From contig CAZEAC010000029.1 of NCBI GenBank assembly GCA_964510065.1, forward strand, positions 1 through 50,237: 50,237 bases of DNA, given 5' to 3'. Under the pieces are notes generated by a model. The model worked only from the letters and a program-made list of their open reading frames with translations, was not told the DNA's origin and did no database searches. Origin of the DNA: CAZEAC01 sp964510065. GTDB lineage: Bacteria > Bdellovibrionota_C > UBA2361 > CAIXSY01. Below are positions 25,469 through 34,480 of this stretch, piece after piece (the first letter of the stretch is position 1; each line of letters starts with the position of its first letter). The position numbers and the translations under genes were made by a program.

Positions 25469-26914
25469 ATGAGTGAGGTATTAAGCCGTTTGTTTAAGCA
25501 GCGATTTGGCGAAGAACCTACCGAGATCGTGCCGGTAGGGGCGCACGCATCACAGCGCCGAATCGTGAGACTTCGCGGCACGGCGCGAAGTGTGGTTGGA
25601 GTATTTCACAATATTCGCGAAGAAAATCGCGCTTTCATAGAATTTACTCGACACTTTCGTTCGTTTGGACTGCCGGTGCCGGAGATTCTGGCTGAAGATC
25701 GCGATGGACTTGCCTATCTTCAAGAGGATCTGGGTGAGGTAACGCTCTACGATAGGTACCGCGAACTTACGAAGTCACACGGATTGGGTGGAGAGTTTCC
25801 CGTGGCGCTAGAGAAACTTTTCTCGGAAGCGGTGACTGTGCTCCCTCGCTTTCAAATAGAAGCTGGGCGCACGCTTGATTTTTCATTGTGCTATCCAAGC
25901 CGAGCGTATGACCGAAACGCGATGCTTTGGGATATGCATTACTTTAGGGACAGCTTCCTAATTCGGACAAAGGTACCTTTTGAGGGGACACAATTGGAGA
26001 ATGATTTTCAGCGTTTTGCTGAATATCTCTGTTCGGTAGAGAGCTCGTATTTCGTATATCGTGATTTTCAATCACGAAACATCATGGTGCATAACGACAA
26101 GCTCTATTTCATCGACTATCAAAGTGGGAAAAAAGGAGCTCTGCACTACGATATCGCAACTATACTTTATCAATCCAAAGCGCCGCTTCCGTCGGCGCTT
26201 CGCCAGAAATTGCTTTCGCAATATATCGAACAAGCCTCCAAACTAGTGAAGATTGACTGCTCCGAGTTCGAGCGACAGTTTCGTTACTTTGTGCTGATTC
26301 AGCTGATGCACCGCTTCGGTACCTATGGCCGGCAGGGGCTTGAGTATGGCAAGCGCTACTTTATTGAAAGCATTCCGCTCGCCGTTGATAACCTCAAGGA
26401 GTTCTTAGGAAGTTTCGAAAGCGTTCTAAAACTTCCCGCGATTCGGCGTGTCTTGGAGGAGATTGTTGCGCGGCGCGATGCCTTGGTGGTTGGCAGAATT
26501 CCGCCAAGCGGGGACGCCATTCCTTTAACGATCAATATTACCAGCTTTTCTTACAAGAAAGGGGTTCCGCAAGATACCTCGGTACATGGCGGAGGATTTA
26601 TCTTTGACTGCCGCTGTGTGTTGAATCCCGGTCGCGAGCAAGAGTACAAAGAGAAAAGCGGGCTCGACCCGGAAGTGGCTCAATTTATAGATAAGCTTGA
26701 TGGTGGTGCGCGTTTTCGAAAGGCCAGCTTTGCGCTCGTTGACCAGGCGATCGAAAGTTATATGGCGCGCGGTTTCTCAAATTTGATGGTGGCGTTTGGA
26801 TGCACTGGCGGGCAGCACCGCTCGGTATATTTTTCTGAAACGCTGGCGCGATATCTTCGTGAACGTGGTGATGTACAAGTGACGGTCATCCATCGTGACC
26901 TAGGAAAAAAGTAG
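25469..26914 (+). CDS. amgK: AmgK-like sugar kinase fused to RapZ C-terminal domain
   Basis: A 481-residue fusion. Residues about 10-330 are an aminoglycoside-phosphotransferase-fold kinase like AmgK, which phosphorylates the anomeric carbon of MurNAc or GlcNAc in cell-wall recycling; the catalytic loop reads YRDFQSRN (197-204, Tyr in place of His) and the metal site is FIDYQSG. Residues about 354-481 match the C-terminal domain of RapZ: TSFSYKKGVPQD, LVFD-like FIFDCRC, GLDPEV, then GCTGGQHRSV (444-453) and VIHRDLG. In RapZ that domain senses GlcN6P and binds small RNAs; the usual P-loop N-terminal domain of RapZ is absent. The murU gene begins six bases after the stop. The start is MSEVL at 25469. 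Confidence 0.88.
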   Translation: MSEVLSRLFKQRFGEEPTEIVPVGAHASQRRIVRLRGTARSVVGVFHNIREENRAFIEFTRHFRSFGLPVPEILAEDRDGLAYLQEDLGEVTLYDRYRELTKSHGLGGEFPVALEKLFSEAVTVLPRFQIEAGRTLDFSLCYPSRAYDRNAMLWDMHYFRDSFLIRTKVPFEGTQLENDFQRFAEYLCSVESSYFVYRDFQSRNIMVHNDKLYFIDYQSGKKGALHYDIATILYQSKAPLPSALRQKLLSQYIEQASKLVKIDCSEFERQFRYFVLIQLMHRFGTYGRQGLEYGKRYFIESIPLAVDNLKEFLGSFESVLKLPAIRRVLEEIVARRDALVVGRIPPSGDAIPLTINITSFSYKKGVPQDTSVHGGGFIFDCRCVLNPGREQEYKEKSGLDPEVAQFIDKLDGGARFRKASFALVDQAIESYMARGFSNLMVAFGCTGGQHRSVYFSETLARYLRERGDVQVTVIHRDLGKK

Positions 26915-26920
26915 CGGCAC

Positions 26921-27643
26921 ATGAAGGCAATGGTATTTGCGGCAGGATTTGGCACTCGCATGGGCGAGCTTTCGAAGACTACCCCGAAATGCCTGGTTGA
27001 AGTTGGCGGCAAGACTATGCTTGAGCATGTGATTGAACGTTTGAAGAGTTTCGGTGTTGGCGAGGTAGTAATCAATCTGCATCATCTGGCCGACAAAGTT
27101 CGCGAGTTTGTAGAGAGCAGAAACAGGTTCAGGATCACGATTCACTTCTCACATGAAAATGAAATATTGGGAACGGGTGGGGGGCTGAAGGCAGCGCGCA
27201 AGTTCTTTGATGGTGACGAAGCATTCTTTGTTCATAATGCCGACATCTATTCTGAGATCGATCTCGGGAAACTCTTAGAGTATCACAGGGAGAAGAAGCC
27301 GGTGGCGACGCTTGCGGTGATGACGCGCGAGACTACTCGACCGTTGCTATTTGATTCGGCGAATAGACTGATAGGGTGGCAAAGCAAGGAGAATTCGTCT
27401 GGTGAGATGCTGCAAAGTGCTGGAAGTGTGATTCCGCGCGCGTTTACGGGCATACAGGTGGTTTCGGATAGAATTTTTCACCATATGCAGAATGAACAGG
27501 GCCAGTTCTCGACGATTCGTGCCTTTCTCAACGCCGCTCGTGAGGGAGAAAGTGTGCTGGCGTATGACGTTGGCGCGCAGTTCTGGCTTGACATGGGCAC
27601 CATCGCGAAACTCGAAGAATTAAAATCTCGCTTCGATAAGTAG
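26921..27643 (+). CDS. murU: MurU-like nucleotidyltransferase
   Basis: A 240-residue sugar-1-phosphate nucleotidyltransferase of the NTP_transferase fold. The nucleotide-binding signature is at the N-terminus, FAAGFGTRMGELSKTTPKCL, with the metal Asp in FFVHNADIYS and the C-terminal FWLDMGTIAKL. In Pseudomonas, MurU joins UMP to MurNAc-1-phosphate made by AmgK, bypassing de novo UDP-MurNAc synthesis and lowering fosfomycin sensitivity. The immediate neighbour is an AmgK-like kinase, which strongly supports this role over a glucose- or mannose-specific one. Cytoplasmic. A strong hairpin at 27692-27720 ends the unit. Confidence 0.9.
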   Translation: MKAMVFAAGFGTRMGELSKTTPKCLVEVGGKTMLEHVIERLKSFGVGEVVINLHHLADKVREFVESRNRFRITIHFSHENEILGTGGGLKAARKFFDGDEAFFVHNADIYSEIDLGKLLEYHREKKPVATLAVMTRETTRPLLFDSANRLIGWQSKENSSGEMLQSAGSVIPRAFTGIQVVSDRIFHHMQNEQGQFSTIRAFLNAAREGESVLAYDVGAQFWLDMGTIAKLEELKSRFDK

Positions 27644-27691
27644 ATGGTCGTTACGACTGGATCAGGTTGGATAATAACCTCTCAAAGTCCA

Positions 27692-27720
27692 CCCCGCAGA
27701 GTTATCAAAACTCGGCGGGG
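27692..27720 (+). terminator. Hairpin terminator between convergent genes
   Basis: CCCCGC (27692-27697) pairs with GCGGGG (27715-27720) and GAGTT with AACTC inside, with one mismatched A/G pair and a 5-base loop. It lies 49 bp after the murU stop and 19 bp before the convergent gene end, so it could serve both strands. Confidence 0.65.
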
Positions 27721-27738
27721 GCCGCACATCGTTGCGCT

Positions 27739-28650
27739 TTACGGATCAAAGCTCGAGGCGATCTCCATGATATCGCCAACACCGCCAAGGACATCGAGCC
27801 AGCCTACCATTTTCGAGTTATTCGGCATGGTAATGAGCATGGCAAGAAACGCAAGCGCCATGGCGGCTGCACCAATTCCATACAGCGCATAGCGCACCAG
27901 GAACTTGGTGGTCACCGGAAGCGGAGATATTGCCCGTTCACATGAAGTGACTTTATTGACAAGCTTTCCGTTGTCACTTTCCGCGATGAGACTTGTCTCT
28001 CGCACCTCGTTAATGTTGAGCGCTGTCAAGGTTAACGGAATCTCAGCGAGCGATTTCTTGAGATCGGGAGTAACTGCCGCCGAGAGCTCCTTGAGCTTTT
28101 CGGCATCGGCTTCCTTGTAGTGCTTCTTCAGCGCTGCTTCAAGGCGAGCCCGTGCATCGCTGTCGTAGTTGATTCTGGTCTCCTTTACAATGCGTGGAGC
28201 CAATGCGGCGAGTTCGGACTCGCCGAGTTCTACGGTCATCGTACCGTATATGTTCTTTGGTTTTACGTTTCCGCGAATTTTTTCGCTCAGTTTGCCAACA
28301 GCCGGGAGATCTCTGGCAAAGTCGTTTGCTTTCTCGAGCATGCCTCCGCTGGTGCTGAGTACCCGAACTTCGAAGTCAAGAGTTCTTGCCCCAAGCTTCA
28401 CCAGAAAGACCTGAGTTGTCCTCTTGAAGCCGGTCACTGGGTAGACTCCTGGGGCGACTACTTTGTAGCCATTCCCAAGAATGCCGAAGAGCCTGTCCTT
28501 AATGACCAGTCCACGATGATCCTGTGGAACCTCGTAGACCTGAGTGAATCCCAGGAACCAAATAATTGCGCCGACGACGCAGACGCCCAGGGCGACGGCA
28601 GCAACCTTCGCGAATCCCCTCCAGGTGTATTTCGATGTTTCTTTGTGCAT
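27739..28650 (-). CDS. SPFH/prohibitin-like membrane protein
   Basis: A 303-residue protein with an N-terminal membrane segment (about 14-36, VAAVALGVCVVGAIIWFLGF) and a second near the C-terminus (about 252-275, YALYGIGAAAMALAFLAMLI). Between them, VYEVPQDHRGLVIKDRLFGILGNGYKVVAPGVYPV is the start of an SPFH/Band-7 domain, and the middle is helical and charged (ARARLEAALKKHYKEADAEK). SPFH proteins form oligomeric scaffolds in membranes and often partner proteases or flotillin-type rafts. Two segments put both ends on the same side. I do not see a NfeD or HflC partner. Gene ends 19 bp from the terminator of murU. Confidence 0.6.
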   Translation of the reverse strand: MHKETSKYTWRGFAKVAAVALGVCVVGAIIWFLGFTQVYEVPQDHRGLVIKDRLFGILGNGYKVVAPGVYPVTGFKRTTQVFLVKLGARTLDFEVRVLSTSGGMLEKANDFARDLPAVGKLSEKIRGNVKPKNIYGTMTVELGESELAALAPRIVKETRINYDSDARARLEAALKKHYKEADAEKLKELSAAVTPDLKKSLAEIPLTLTALNINEVRETSLIAESDNGKLVNKVTSCERAISPLPVTTKFLVRYALYGIGAAAMALAFLAMLITMPNNSKMVGWLDVLGGVGDIMEIASSFDP

Positions 28651-28705
28651 AGTTTTTGATTTTAACCGCTTTGTTTAACCTTTTTCTGAAGCCAGTCGTA
28701 AGACC

Positions 28706-28738
28706 GTCTTCAGCGCGAAGTGCGCCCGCACTGAAGAC
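28706..28738 (-). promoter_or_regulatory. Hairpin in the leader of the SPFH-like gene
   Basis: GTCTTCAG (28706-28713) pairs exactly with CTGAAGAC (28731-28738), with a 17-base GC-rich loop. It lies 56 bp upstream of the ATG of the SPFH-like gene, so a leader stem is more likely than a terminator. Confidence 0.35.
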
Positions 28739-28890
28739 AGCCAGCTTCCCTCTACCAAAGTGGAGATTTTAAAAAGATCACGGAATTAGTAATGCCTAAG
28801 TATAGTTGAATATCAAAACTAAGTCAGAAATTAAGAGCCTAGGATAAAATCCAGTGCAATCAGTAGGATATGATGGTGACAAGGCCCGCA

Positions 28891-29008
28891 TCTCTGTGCT
28901 CTCCGTGCCTCTGTGGTCTTTTTGAAAGTAAGATAAACCACAAAGGCACGGAGAGCACAGAGATGGAGCTGAGGGAAGGACAAGGTTACTCTTGTTCCAG
29001 AGTACTAG
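28891..29008. repeat. Dispersed palindromic repeat, copy 2
   Basis: Arms at 28891-28917 and 28937-28963 are complementary over 27 bases with one mismatch, around a loop containing TTTTTGAAAGTAAGATAA. The core again reads CTCTGTGGT/ACCACA. The tail (GAGCTGAGGGAAGGA, AAGGTTA) ends in GAGTACTAG at 29000-29008. Order and spacing match the copy at 16931-17048, so the unit is about 118 bp, not only the palindrome. Confidence 0.78.
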
Positions 29009-29156
29009 CGAGGCTTCGCCTCAGACCATCGAGCCAAGTTCTAACAGCAGTGCCGCGAATCCTCGCTAGTCTGTGGTGTTTGGTTCGACTGCGGGCTCCT
29101 GCCCTCCGTCGAACCCGCTCCAGGCGCTGCCGCGCCTGTCCGGCCGTCCTGGCCGG
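29005..29156. repeat. Chain of GC-rich hairpins after the repeat
   Basis: Five stems follow each other: CTAGCGAGG (29005-29013) with CCTCGCTAG (29061-29069), nested GAGGC-TTC-GCCTC, GGTTCGAC (29082-29089) with GTCGAACC (29108-29115), CAGGCG/CGCCTG (29121-29138) and CCGGCC/GGCCGG (29140-29156). It lies just downstream of the GH63-type gene's stop at 29216 on the minus strand. It could be a structured RNA, a compound terminator or a further repeat. Confidence 0.4.
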
Positions 29157-29215
29157 CTATATTTCTTGGCTCCAGAATGCAACTCATTTGGTGCTAATTC
29201 CAAAAGCCAACGAAT

Positions 29216-31933
29216 TTAGTAATTACTAAGCGTTCGCGCCGTATCCTCGGCCTCTGAGCGGGCACGCGCGCGCTTTTCAATGCAGCGAGTTACCAGTGCG
29301 GTCCAACCGGTCTGATGGCTCGCACCACAGCCACGGCCAGAATCGCCATGGAAATACTCATAAAAAAGCAGCAGCTCTTTCCAGTGTGGATCGTCTTTGT
29401 AACGTGCGTCGCCTCCATGCGAGGGCCGCGCACCACTCTCGCCAGTGAGGAAAAGCCCCGAAAGGCGATTGGAGAGGTCCTGTGCGACCTGGCCTAAGTT
29501 CATAAAGCGCCCGGACCCAGTTGGACACTCGATCACGAAACTATTGCCGTAATAGTAGTGGTATCTTTCGAGTGCTTCTATCAGCAGATAGTTAACTGGA
29601 AACCACACCGGTCCGCGCCAGTTTGAGTTGCCGCCAAACATCTCGGTATTCGATTCCGCTGGATCGTAGCTTACCCGATACGATTCGTGACCAGCCTGCA
29701 ATACATAGGGATGATCTTTATGCACGCGCGATAGCGAGCGCACACCGTACGGTGAGAGAAACTCGTTTTCGTCGAGCACGTAACGCAGCATGCGCGTAAG
29801 CCGCGCGCGTGACGGCACCGCCAGCAGTCGATGTCCATCGGCATCGAGTCCAAGATGTTCCATGTACGAAATGTTGCGCGCTAAATCCTGGCGCTTTGTC
29901 AAAAACCACTTCATGCGTTTTCGAAACCCGGGAAGTCGCTCAATGACGTCGTTCTCAAGGACTTCAACTGCAAGGAGCGGAATGATTCCAACAATCGAGC
30001 GAATTCGAAGCGGAGTGGCTTTGCCGTCAATATAAAGTTGGTCGTAGTAAAAACCGTCAATGTCGTCCCACATTCCGGTACCGCCGAAATTATTCATCGC
30101 ATCGGTAATGGCGATAAAATGTTCAAAGAATTTGGAAGCAACATCTTCGTACGCGGGGTCGTATGAGGCCAGCTCAGTCGCGATTGATAGCATCTCTGCG
30201 CAAAAAAACGCCATCCATGCCGTGCCGTCTGCCTGTTCAAGATGTTCGCCGACAGGTACCGGCCGCGATCGATCGAATACCCCGATGTTATCAAGGCCGA
30301 GAAAGCCGCCAGCAAAGAGATTGTTACCCTTAATATCCTTTCGGTTTACCCACCAAGTGAAATTCAGCAGCAGTTTTTGAAAAACGCGCGCAAGAAATAC
30401 CCGATCGCGCGAGCCTTTCTTCCCGGTAAGCTTGTAGACACGCCAGCACGCCCACGCATGTACTGGCGGATTGACATCGCCGAAGGCAAACTCATATGCC
30501 GGAAGCTGGCCATTCGGATGCATGTACCATTCCCGCAGAAACAAAATCAGCTGTTGCTTAGTAAACTCAGGATCCACCTTTGCAAAGGGGATCATATGAA
30601 ACGCAAGATCCCAAGCCGCATACCAGGGATATTCCCATTTGTCCGGCATCGAGATGATGTCGCGGTTGTAAAGATGCGCCCAGTCGAAGTTTCGCACATT
30701 CTTACGGGTTTCCGCTGGCGCGGGCTGCGTTGGATCGCCTTCCAGCCACTCACGAATAGAGTAGTGGTAAAATTGCTTGCTCCATAAAAGCCCAGCGTAG
30801 GCTTGGACGATTACTTTGCGCTCCTCTTCTGAGACGCTCGGATCAATAATTTCATTGTAATATGCCTGCAATTCACTTTTGCGCTGATCGAAAATTGCGG
30901 CAAAGCTCTCGCCAAAAACTTTGATCGGCGCCTCCTTTTCGGCGTAGAGCCTGAATTGGCGCTGTACGCTCTGGCCCGGCTGAAGCGTGAACTGGTAGTG
31001 GAACGCCGCTTTTGAGCCTTCGGCATTGCCATGGATCGCGTCAAAGTTCTTCTTAATCACGTGATCATGAAAGAGATCTTTTACGAAGGGGCTCGCCATC
31101 GAAGAACCAAAAAGACGCGAGATATTCGTTTCGTTTTCAGTGAGTAGGACCAGAGGATTTGCGGCGTCATCAGTGGACTCGGCAGCGAAGAAAAATGGCT
31201 CGAGATTCTGACTCTCGGTAAGCAGTATCGTTTGATTGCGTCTACGAATCCGCCCGCGAGGAGAATATCCTTCGCCCGATCGGCCCCATGACCAGGTGTT
31301 TCGAAACCACAACGTCGGAAGCAGGTGAATCGGCGCCGGATCAGATCCGCGATTGGAAATAGTTATTCGAATAAGAATGTCGTTCGGCCCGCCCTTTGCA
31401 TATTCGACCATGACGTCGAAATAGCGGTTCTCGTTGAAGAGGCCGGTATCGATGAGCTCAAACTCCATCTCGGTCCGCTTGCGCCGTTTATTCTCCTCAA
31501 CCAATTTAGCGTAAGGGAATTCCGCCTGTGGATATTTATAAAGCCCGCGCATGTAGGAGTGCGTCGGCGCGCTTTCTAGATAGAAATAACATTCTTTGAC
31601 GTCTTCGCCATGATTACCCTCTGGGCCCGTCAATCCGAATAGACGCTCCTTGAGGATCGAGTCTTTGCCGTTCCACAGTGCAATCGAGAAACAGAGTCTA
31701 CATTCACGATCGGTGATCCCGAGTAGTCCATCTTCCCCCCAACGGTAGGCGCGACTTCGCGCATGATCGTGGGGAAAATAGTTCCAACACGATCCGTCGG
31801 GCGAATAATCTTCGCGAACCGTGCCCCACTGTCTGTCTGAAAGGTAGGGGCCCCAGCGCTTCCAATTTTTTTCTCGTTCTTGGTCCTCTTTTATGCGCAG
31901 GGCCTCAGCGGTGGCTTTCGGAATTTGTTGCAT
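29216..31933 (-). CDS. GH63-family glucosidase-like (MGH1-type) glycoside hydrolase
   Basis: A 905-residue cytoplasmic enzyme with the (alpha/alpha)6-barrel of GH63/MGH1-type glucosidases. Segments typical of the family are RWGPYLSDRQWGTVREDYSPDGSCW at the start, WEYPWYAAWDLAFHMIPFA with the catalytic-site WD, WYMHPNGQLPAYEFAFGDVNPPVHAWA, and GGNSNWRGPVWFPVNYLLIEALERY near the end. Members split alpha-glucosidic bonds; bacterial ones of this length act on oligosaccharides such as mannosylglycerate or kojibiose-like sugars. It lies 64 bp after the debranching gene on the same strand and probably shares its transcript, suggesting use of glycogen-derived or storage glucans. No signal peptide. 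Confidence 0.85.
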   Translation of the reverse strand: MQQIPKATAEALRIKEDQEREKNWKRWGPYLSDRQWGTVREDYSPDGSCWNYFPHDHARSRAYRWGEDGLLGITDRECRLCFSIALWNGKDSILKERLFGLTGPEGNHGEDVKECYFYLESAPTHSYMRGLYKYPQAEFPYAKLVEENKRRKRTEMEFELIDTGLFNENRYFDVMVEYAKGGPNDILIRITISNRGSDPAPIHLLPTLWFRNTWSWGRSGEGYSPRGRIRRRNQTILLTESQNLEPFFFAAESTDDAANPLVLLTENETNISRLFGSSMASPFVKDLFHDHVIKKNFDAIHGNAEGSKAAFHYQFTLQPGQSVQRQFRLYAEKEAPIKVFGESFAAIFDQRKSELQAYYNEIIDPSVSEEERKVIVQAYAGLLWSKQFYHYSIREWLEGDPTQPAPAETRKNVRNFDWAHLYNRDIISMPDKWEYPWYAAWDLAFHMIPFAKVDPEFTKQQLILFLREWYMHPNGQLPAYEFAFGDVNPPVHAWACWRVYKLTGKKGSRDRVFLARVFQKLLLNFTWWVNRKDIKGNNLFAGGFLGLDNIGVFDRSRPVPVGEHLEQADGTAWMAFFCAEMLSIATELASYDPAYEDVASKFFEHFIAITDAMNNFGGTGMWDDIDGFYYDQLYIDGKATPLRIRSIVGIIPLLAVEVLENDVIERLPGFRKRMKWFLTKRQDLARNISYMEHLGLDADGHRLLAVPSRARLTRMLRYVLDENEFLSPYGVRSLSRVHKDHPYVLQAGHESYRVSYDPAESNTEMFGGNSNWRGPVWFPVNYLLIEALERYHYYYGNSFVIECPTGSGRFMNLGQVAQDLSNRLSGLFLTGESGARPSHGGDARYKDDPHWKELLLFYEYFHGDSGRGCGASHQTGWTALVTRCIEKRARARSEAEDTARTLSNY

Positions 31934-31997
31934 AGGATATTGAGCCAGAGCCTACCACTACGGCTTGAATTTGGTAAACGTCTGATTAGGACGAAGC

Positions 31998-33929
31998 TTA
32001 CTTCCCTGTCAATAAAACGGTGGCCCGCAGCACTTCGCCTAATGACCAGGCTTGAAAGGGTGCGCCGCGCCATCGGTGCGGCGCATCGCCATCGGCAATT
32101 TCGGGGATATTACCGCCATGATCGCTTATCGCTTGCTGAACAAGAGGCGCGATAAATTTTTCATACGCTTCGCGTGAAGTCTTTGCGCTCTCGCCGTGAA
32201 CCAGTGTCCAGGCTTGGCAAAAGGCGCCCAAGAGCCAGGGCCATGCAGTGCCCATGTGATATGCCATGTCACGCTTTTCGGTTCCACCCTTGTAGTGCGG
32301 CGCATAGCCGCGCTCTTCTGGTGCCAGTGTCCTGAGTCCGTGCGGGGTGAACAGCAAAGCTTCGACCCGTTCGACAATCATCGATGCCTGTTTCTTTTCA
32401 ACGAGGCAGAGCGGCAATCCTCCTACTGCTAGAATTTGATTGGGCCGCACGCGGTAATCAACTGAGCCGATCCGGTTATCGACATCGATAACATCATAGA
32501 GGCAGCCTTGATTGGAATTCCAAAATTTCTGTTGGAAACTCTTAAGTCCGCGTGTATACAGGCTTGACCACTGTGTACCAGAGTTACCGAGCAGATCGGC
32601 GACTGATTTAAGGCAGTTGAGCCACAATGCTTGAATCTCCACCGGTTTTCCCGCGCGCGGGGTGACCACAAAATCGCCTATTTTTGCGTCCATCCAGGTA
32701 AGCTGTACGCCGGGCTCACCTGAGAAAAGTAGTCCGTCGCTGTCAGCGCGAATGCCGTAACGGGTACCCTGTTCGTAATGTTTTAGAATTAGTCCGAATT
32801 GTTCGACGAATCGAAGGCGATCTGCTTTGTTCACCTCGGATTTTGCTTTATTGAGAAGCTCAATCGCGCTCATGATAAACCAGAGCGAAGCATCAACCGA
32901 GTTGTACTCCGGCGCGGCGCCATTATCAGGAAATCGGTTAGGCACCATGCCGCGGTCAATTACTTCGCCCCAGCTCTTCAAAACCGAAAGCGCGGAGGCG
33001 TATTCTTTCGTGGCGATACAGAGCCCGCGAAGTGCGATGCAGCTATCGCGACCCCAGTCCGTAAACCACGGATAGCCGGCGATAATGCTGCGACCCTTTC
33101 CGCGCGCTACCAGGTAGTGCTCAGTGGCCCGGTACATCGGATTGGTAAAGCTGTTTCGTCGTACAAGTTCGGTCTTCGCGATCGATTCGAAAGATGCAAG
33201 CGCCTGCACCTTTCCAGTAAAGAGTTTCGTTGCTGCGGCATCGTGAGTGGCGAGGATGGCTGCGGCAGATTTTTGCAGATCAAATCGAAGTATCCCTGGG
33301 CTCGCCAAATCCTCCTCTGCTTCAAATCCGCGATCGCGATCGAAATCATAAAGAAAATTCTCGTACCAGCTAGGCTGTGCTTCGTATGAACCGTTGCTTA
33401 AGATTGATAGACCCGGCGTGCCCTGATAGGGGTGAAAGCTCAGAACTTCGCCCGATCGGTGCGCTTCGAATCGAAACGCGTTGTTCTTTCGATGCAGGGC
33501 ATGATAATCCCGAACTGACAGGAGCGGTCGAACGCACAAGACTGCCGGTGCTTTTTTCCCGTGGTAGCTCCAGCGAAAGCAGCTAAGCGGGCTGCCGCGA
33601 CTCATAAGAAACTCAAACGTAACCGTCGCGTCCCTGGTGAGGACAAATTCCCAGGTGGGCCAGGGGTAGGGCGTAAAGCTCTTAAGAATTCGCCCTAAAT
33701 CAGGGTGTAGAACGCCAGGCGCAAAGCGAAAAGAAGAAACTGGAACTCGATCGTTGCCAAACTCAATCCAGGCGTCTACAGCATTGAGTAGCGCGAAGCG
33801 TTTCGTTGGAGGCTCGACGGCGCTTACAAAAAAAGCATGGTAACGCCGACGCGGGATTAGGTCGGCGCAGCCCATTGCAAAGCCGCCAAGACCATCAGTC
33901 TCTAGCCATTCTCGTTCGCCGACCCGCAT
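31998..33929 (-). CDS. Glycogen debranching enzyme (amylo-alpha-1,6-glucosidase type)
   Basis: A 643-residue enzyme of the GDE_N/GDE_C family, which removes the alpha-1,6 branches of glycogen. The N-terminus EWLETDGLGGFAMGCADLIPRRRYHAFF is diagnostic, and the C-terminal glucosidase part holds GYPWFTDWGRDSCIALRGL, WMDAKIGDFVVTPRAGKPVEIQALW and GTAWPWLLGAFCQAW. No signal peptide, so cytoplasmic. The frame is open to a GTG at 34010, but the conserved start of the family begins at MRVGEREW (33929), preferred here although no Shine-Dalgarno sequence is visible. Glycogen synthase, phosphorylase and branching enzyme genes are absent from the window. Confidence 0.93.
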   Translation of the reverse strand: MRVGEREWLETDGLGGFAMGCADLIPRRRYHAFFVSAVEPPTKRFALLNAVDAWIEFGNDRVPVSSFRFAPGVLHPDLGRILKSFTPYPWPTWEFVLTRDATVTFEFLMSRGSPLSCFRWSYHGKKAPAVLCVRPLLSVRDYHALHRKNNAFRFEAHRSGEVLSFHPYQGTPGLSILSNGSYEAQPSWYENFLYDFDRDRGFEAEEDLASPGILRFDLQKSAAAILATHDAAATKLFTGKVQALASFESIAKTELVRRNSFTNPMYRATEHYLVARGKGRSIIAGYPWFTDWGRDSCIALRGLCIATKEYASALSVLKSWGEVIDRGMVPNRFPDNGAAPEYNSVDASLWFIMSAIELLNKAKSEVNKADRLRFVEQFGLILKHYEQGTRYGIRADSDGLLFSGEPGVQLTWMDAKIGDFVVTPRAGKPVEIQALWLNCLKSVADLLGNSGTQWSSLYTRGLKSFQQKFWNSNQGCLYDVIDVDNRIGSVDYRVRPNQILAVGGLPLCLVEKKQASMIVERVEALLFTPHGLRTLAPEERGYAPHYKGGTEKRDMAYHMGTAWPWLLGAFCQAWTLVHGESAKTSREAYEKFIAPLVQQAISDHGGNIPEIADGDAPHRWRGAPFQAWSLGEVLRATVLLTGK

Positions 33930-34075
33930 GTTGATTACTATAGCGGGCCGTGTCGCGAATGTGGAAGATAGTAAGCGCCTGCTTTCTGGCGTGTGCTGGT
34001 GGCGGCGCACGACGCCTCACCCACACCAAAAGTCAGGCGCTTGAACATTTCAAGGACGCCGCTTTTCTGGCTTTG

Positions 34076-34402
34076 TTACTTGAGAAGAGTCAGGCGCTCC
34101 TGGATCTCCATCGGATTATTTTCGTATCCGCGGAGGCTCTCCTGTAAAGAATAGGGCTCGAGATCGAGGTGCAGCGCTACCCATGCAAAACTAAAGGGGC
34201 GCTTCGGCGTAAGTTTACCAAACAGCCATTGACGGGCACTTCGTACGATATGCCTCTCGCAATGCGCCGACCCAAACGCATCACAAATTGCTCGAGCAAG
34301 AACGGCTGCCAATAGATTTCTCTCAGCCTTTACGGGAGAAATTGTTTCCGAATCTTCTTCCCGCTCTGGATAAAATCTATTGGCTGCATTCGAGTTACTC
34401 AT
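34076..34402 (-). CDS. Small conserved hypothetical protein, 108 aa
   Basis: The core reads HIVRSARQWLFGKLTPKRPFSFAWVALHLDLEPYSLQESL. This resembles small proteins I recall from several deltaproteobacterial genomes, with a pattern AR-W-F...PFSF..VC..L.LDP..LR; no function is known to me. It is probably a small helical, perhaps DNA-binding protein (two helices flanking the aromatic turn), without signal or membrane segments. ATG 34402 is used; an AGGAG-like sequence (AAGGAGTCAAAGAAATT) lies 14 bp before it, rather far. It stands 146 bp upstream of the debranching gene on the same strand, and three dyads lie before it. Confidence 0.62.
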   Translation of the reverse strand: MSNSNAANRFYPEREEDSETISPVKAERNLLAAVLARAICDAFGSAHCERHIVRSARQWLFGKLTPKRPFSFAWVALHLDLEPYSLQESLRGYENNPMEIQERLTLLK

Positions 34403-34480
34403 AATTTCTTTGACTCCTTCTCCTCACTTTCGGCGGGCAAAAAGCAAAAAAAACCTCTCCCGGACCGCAACAGTGGGCGT

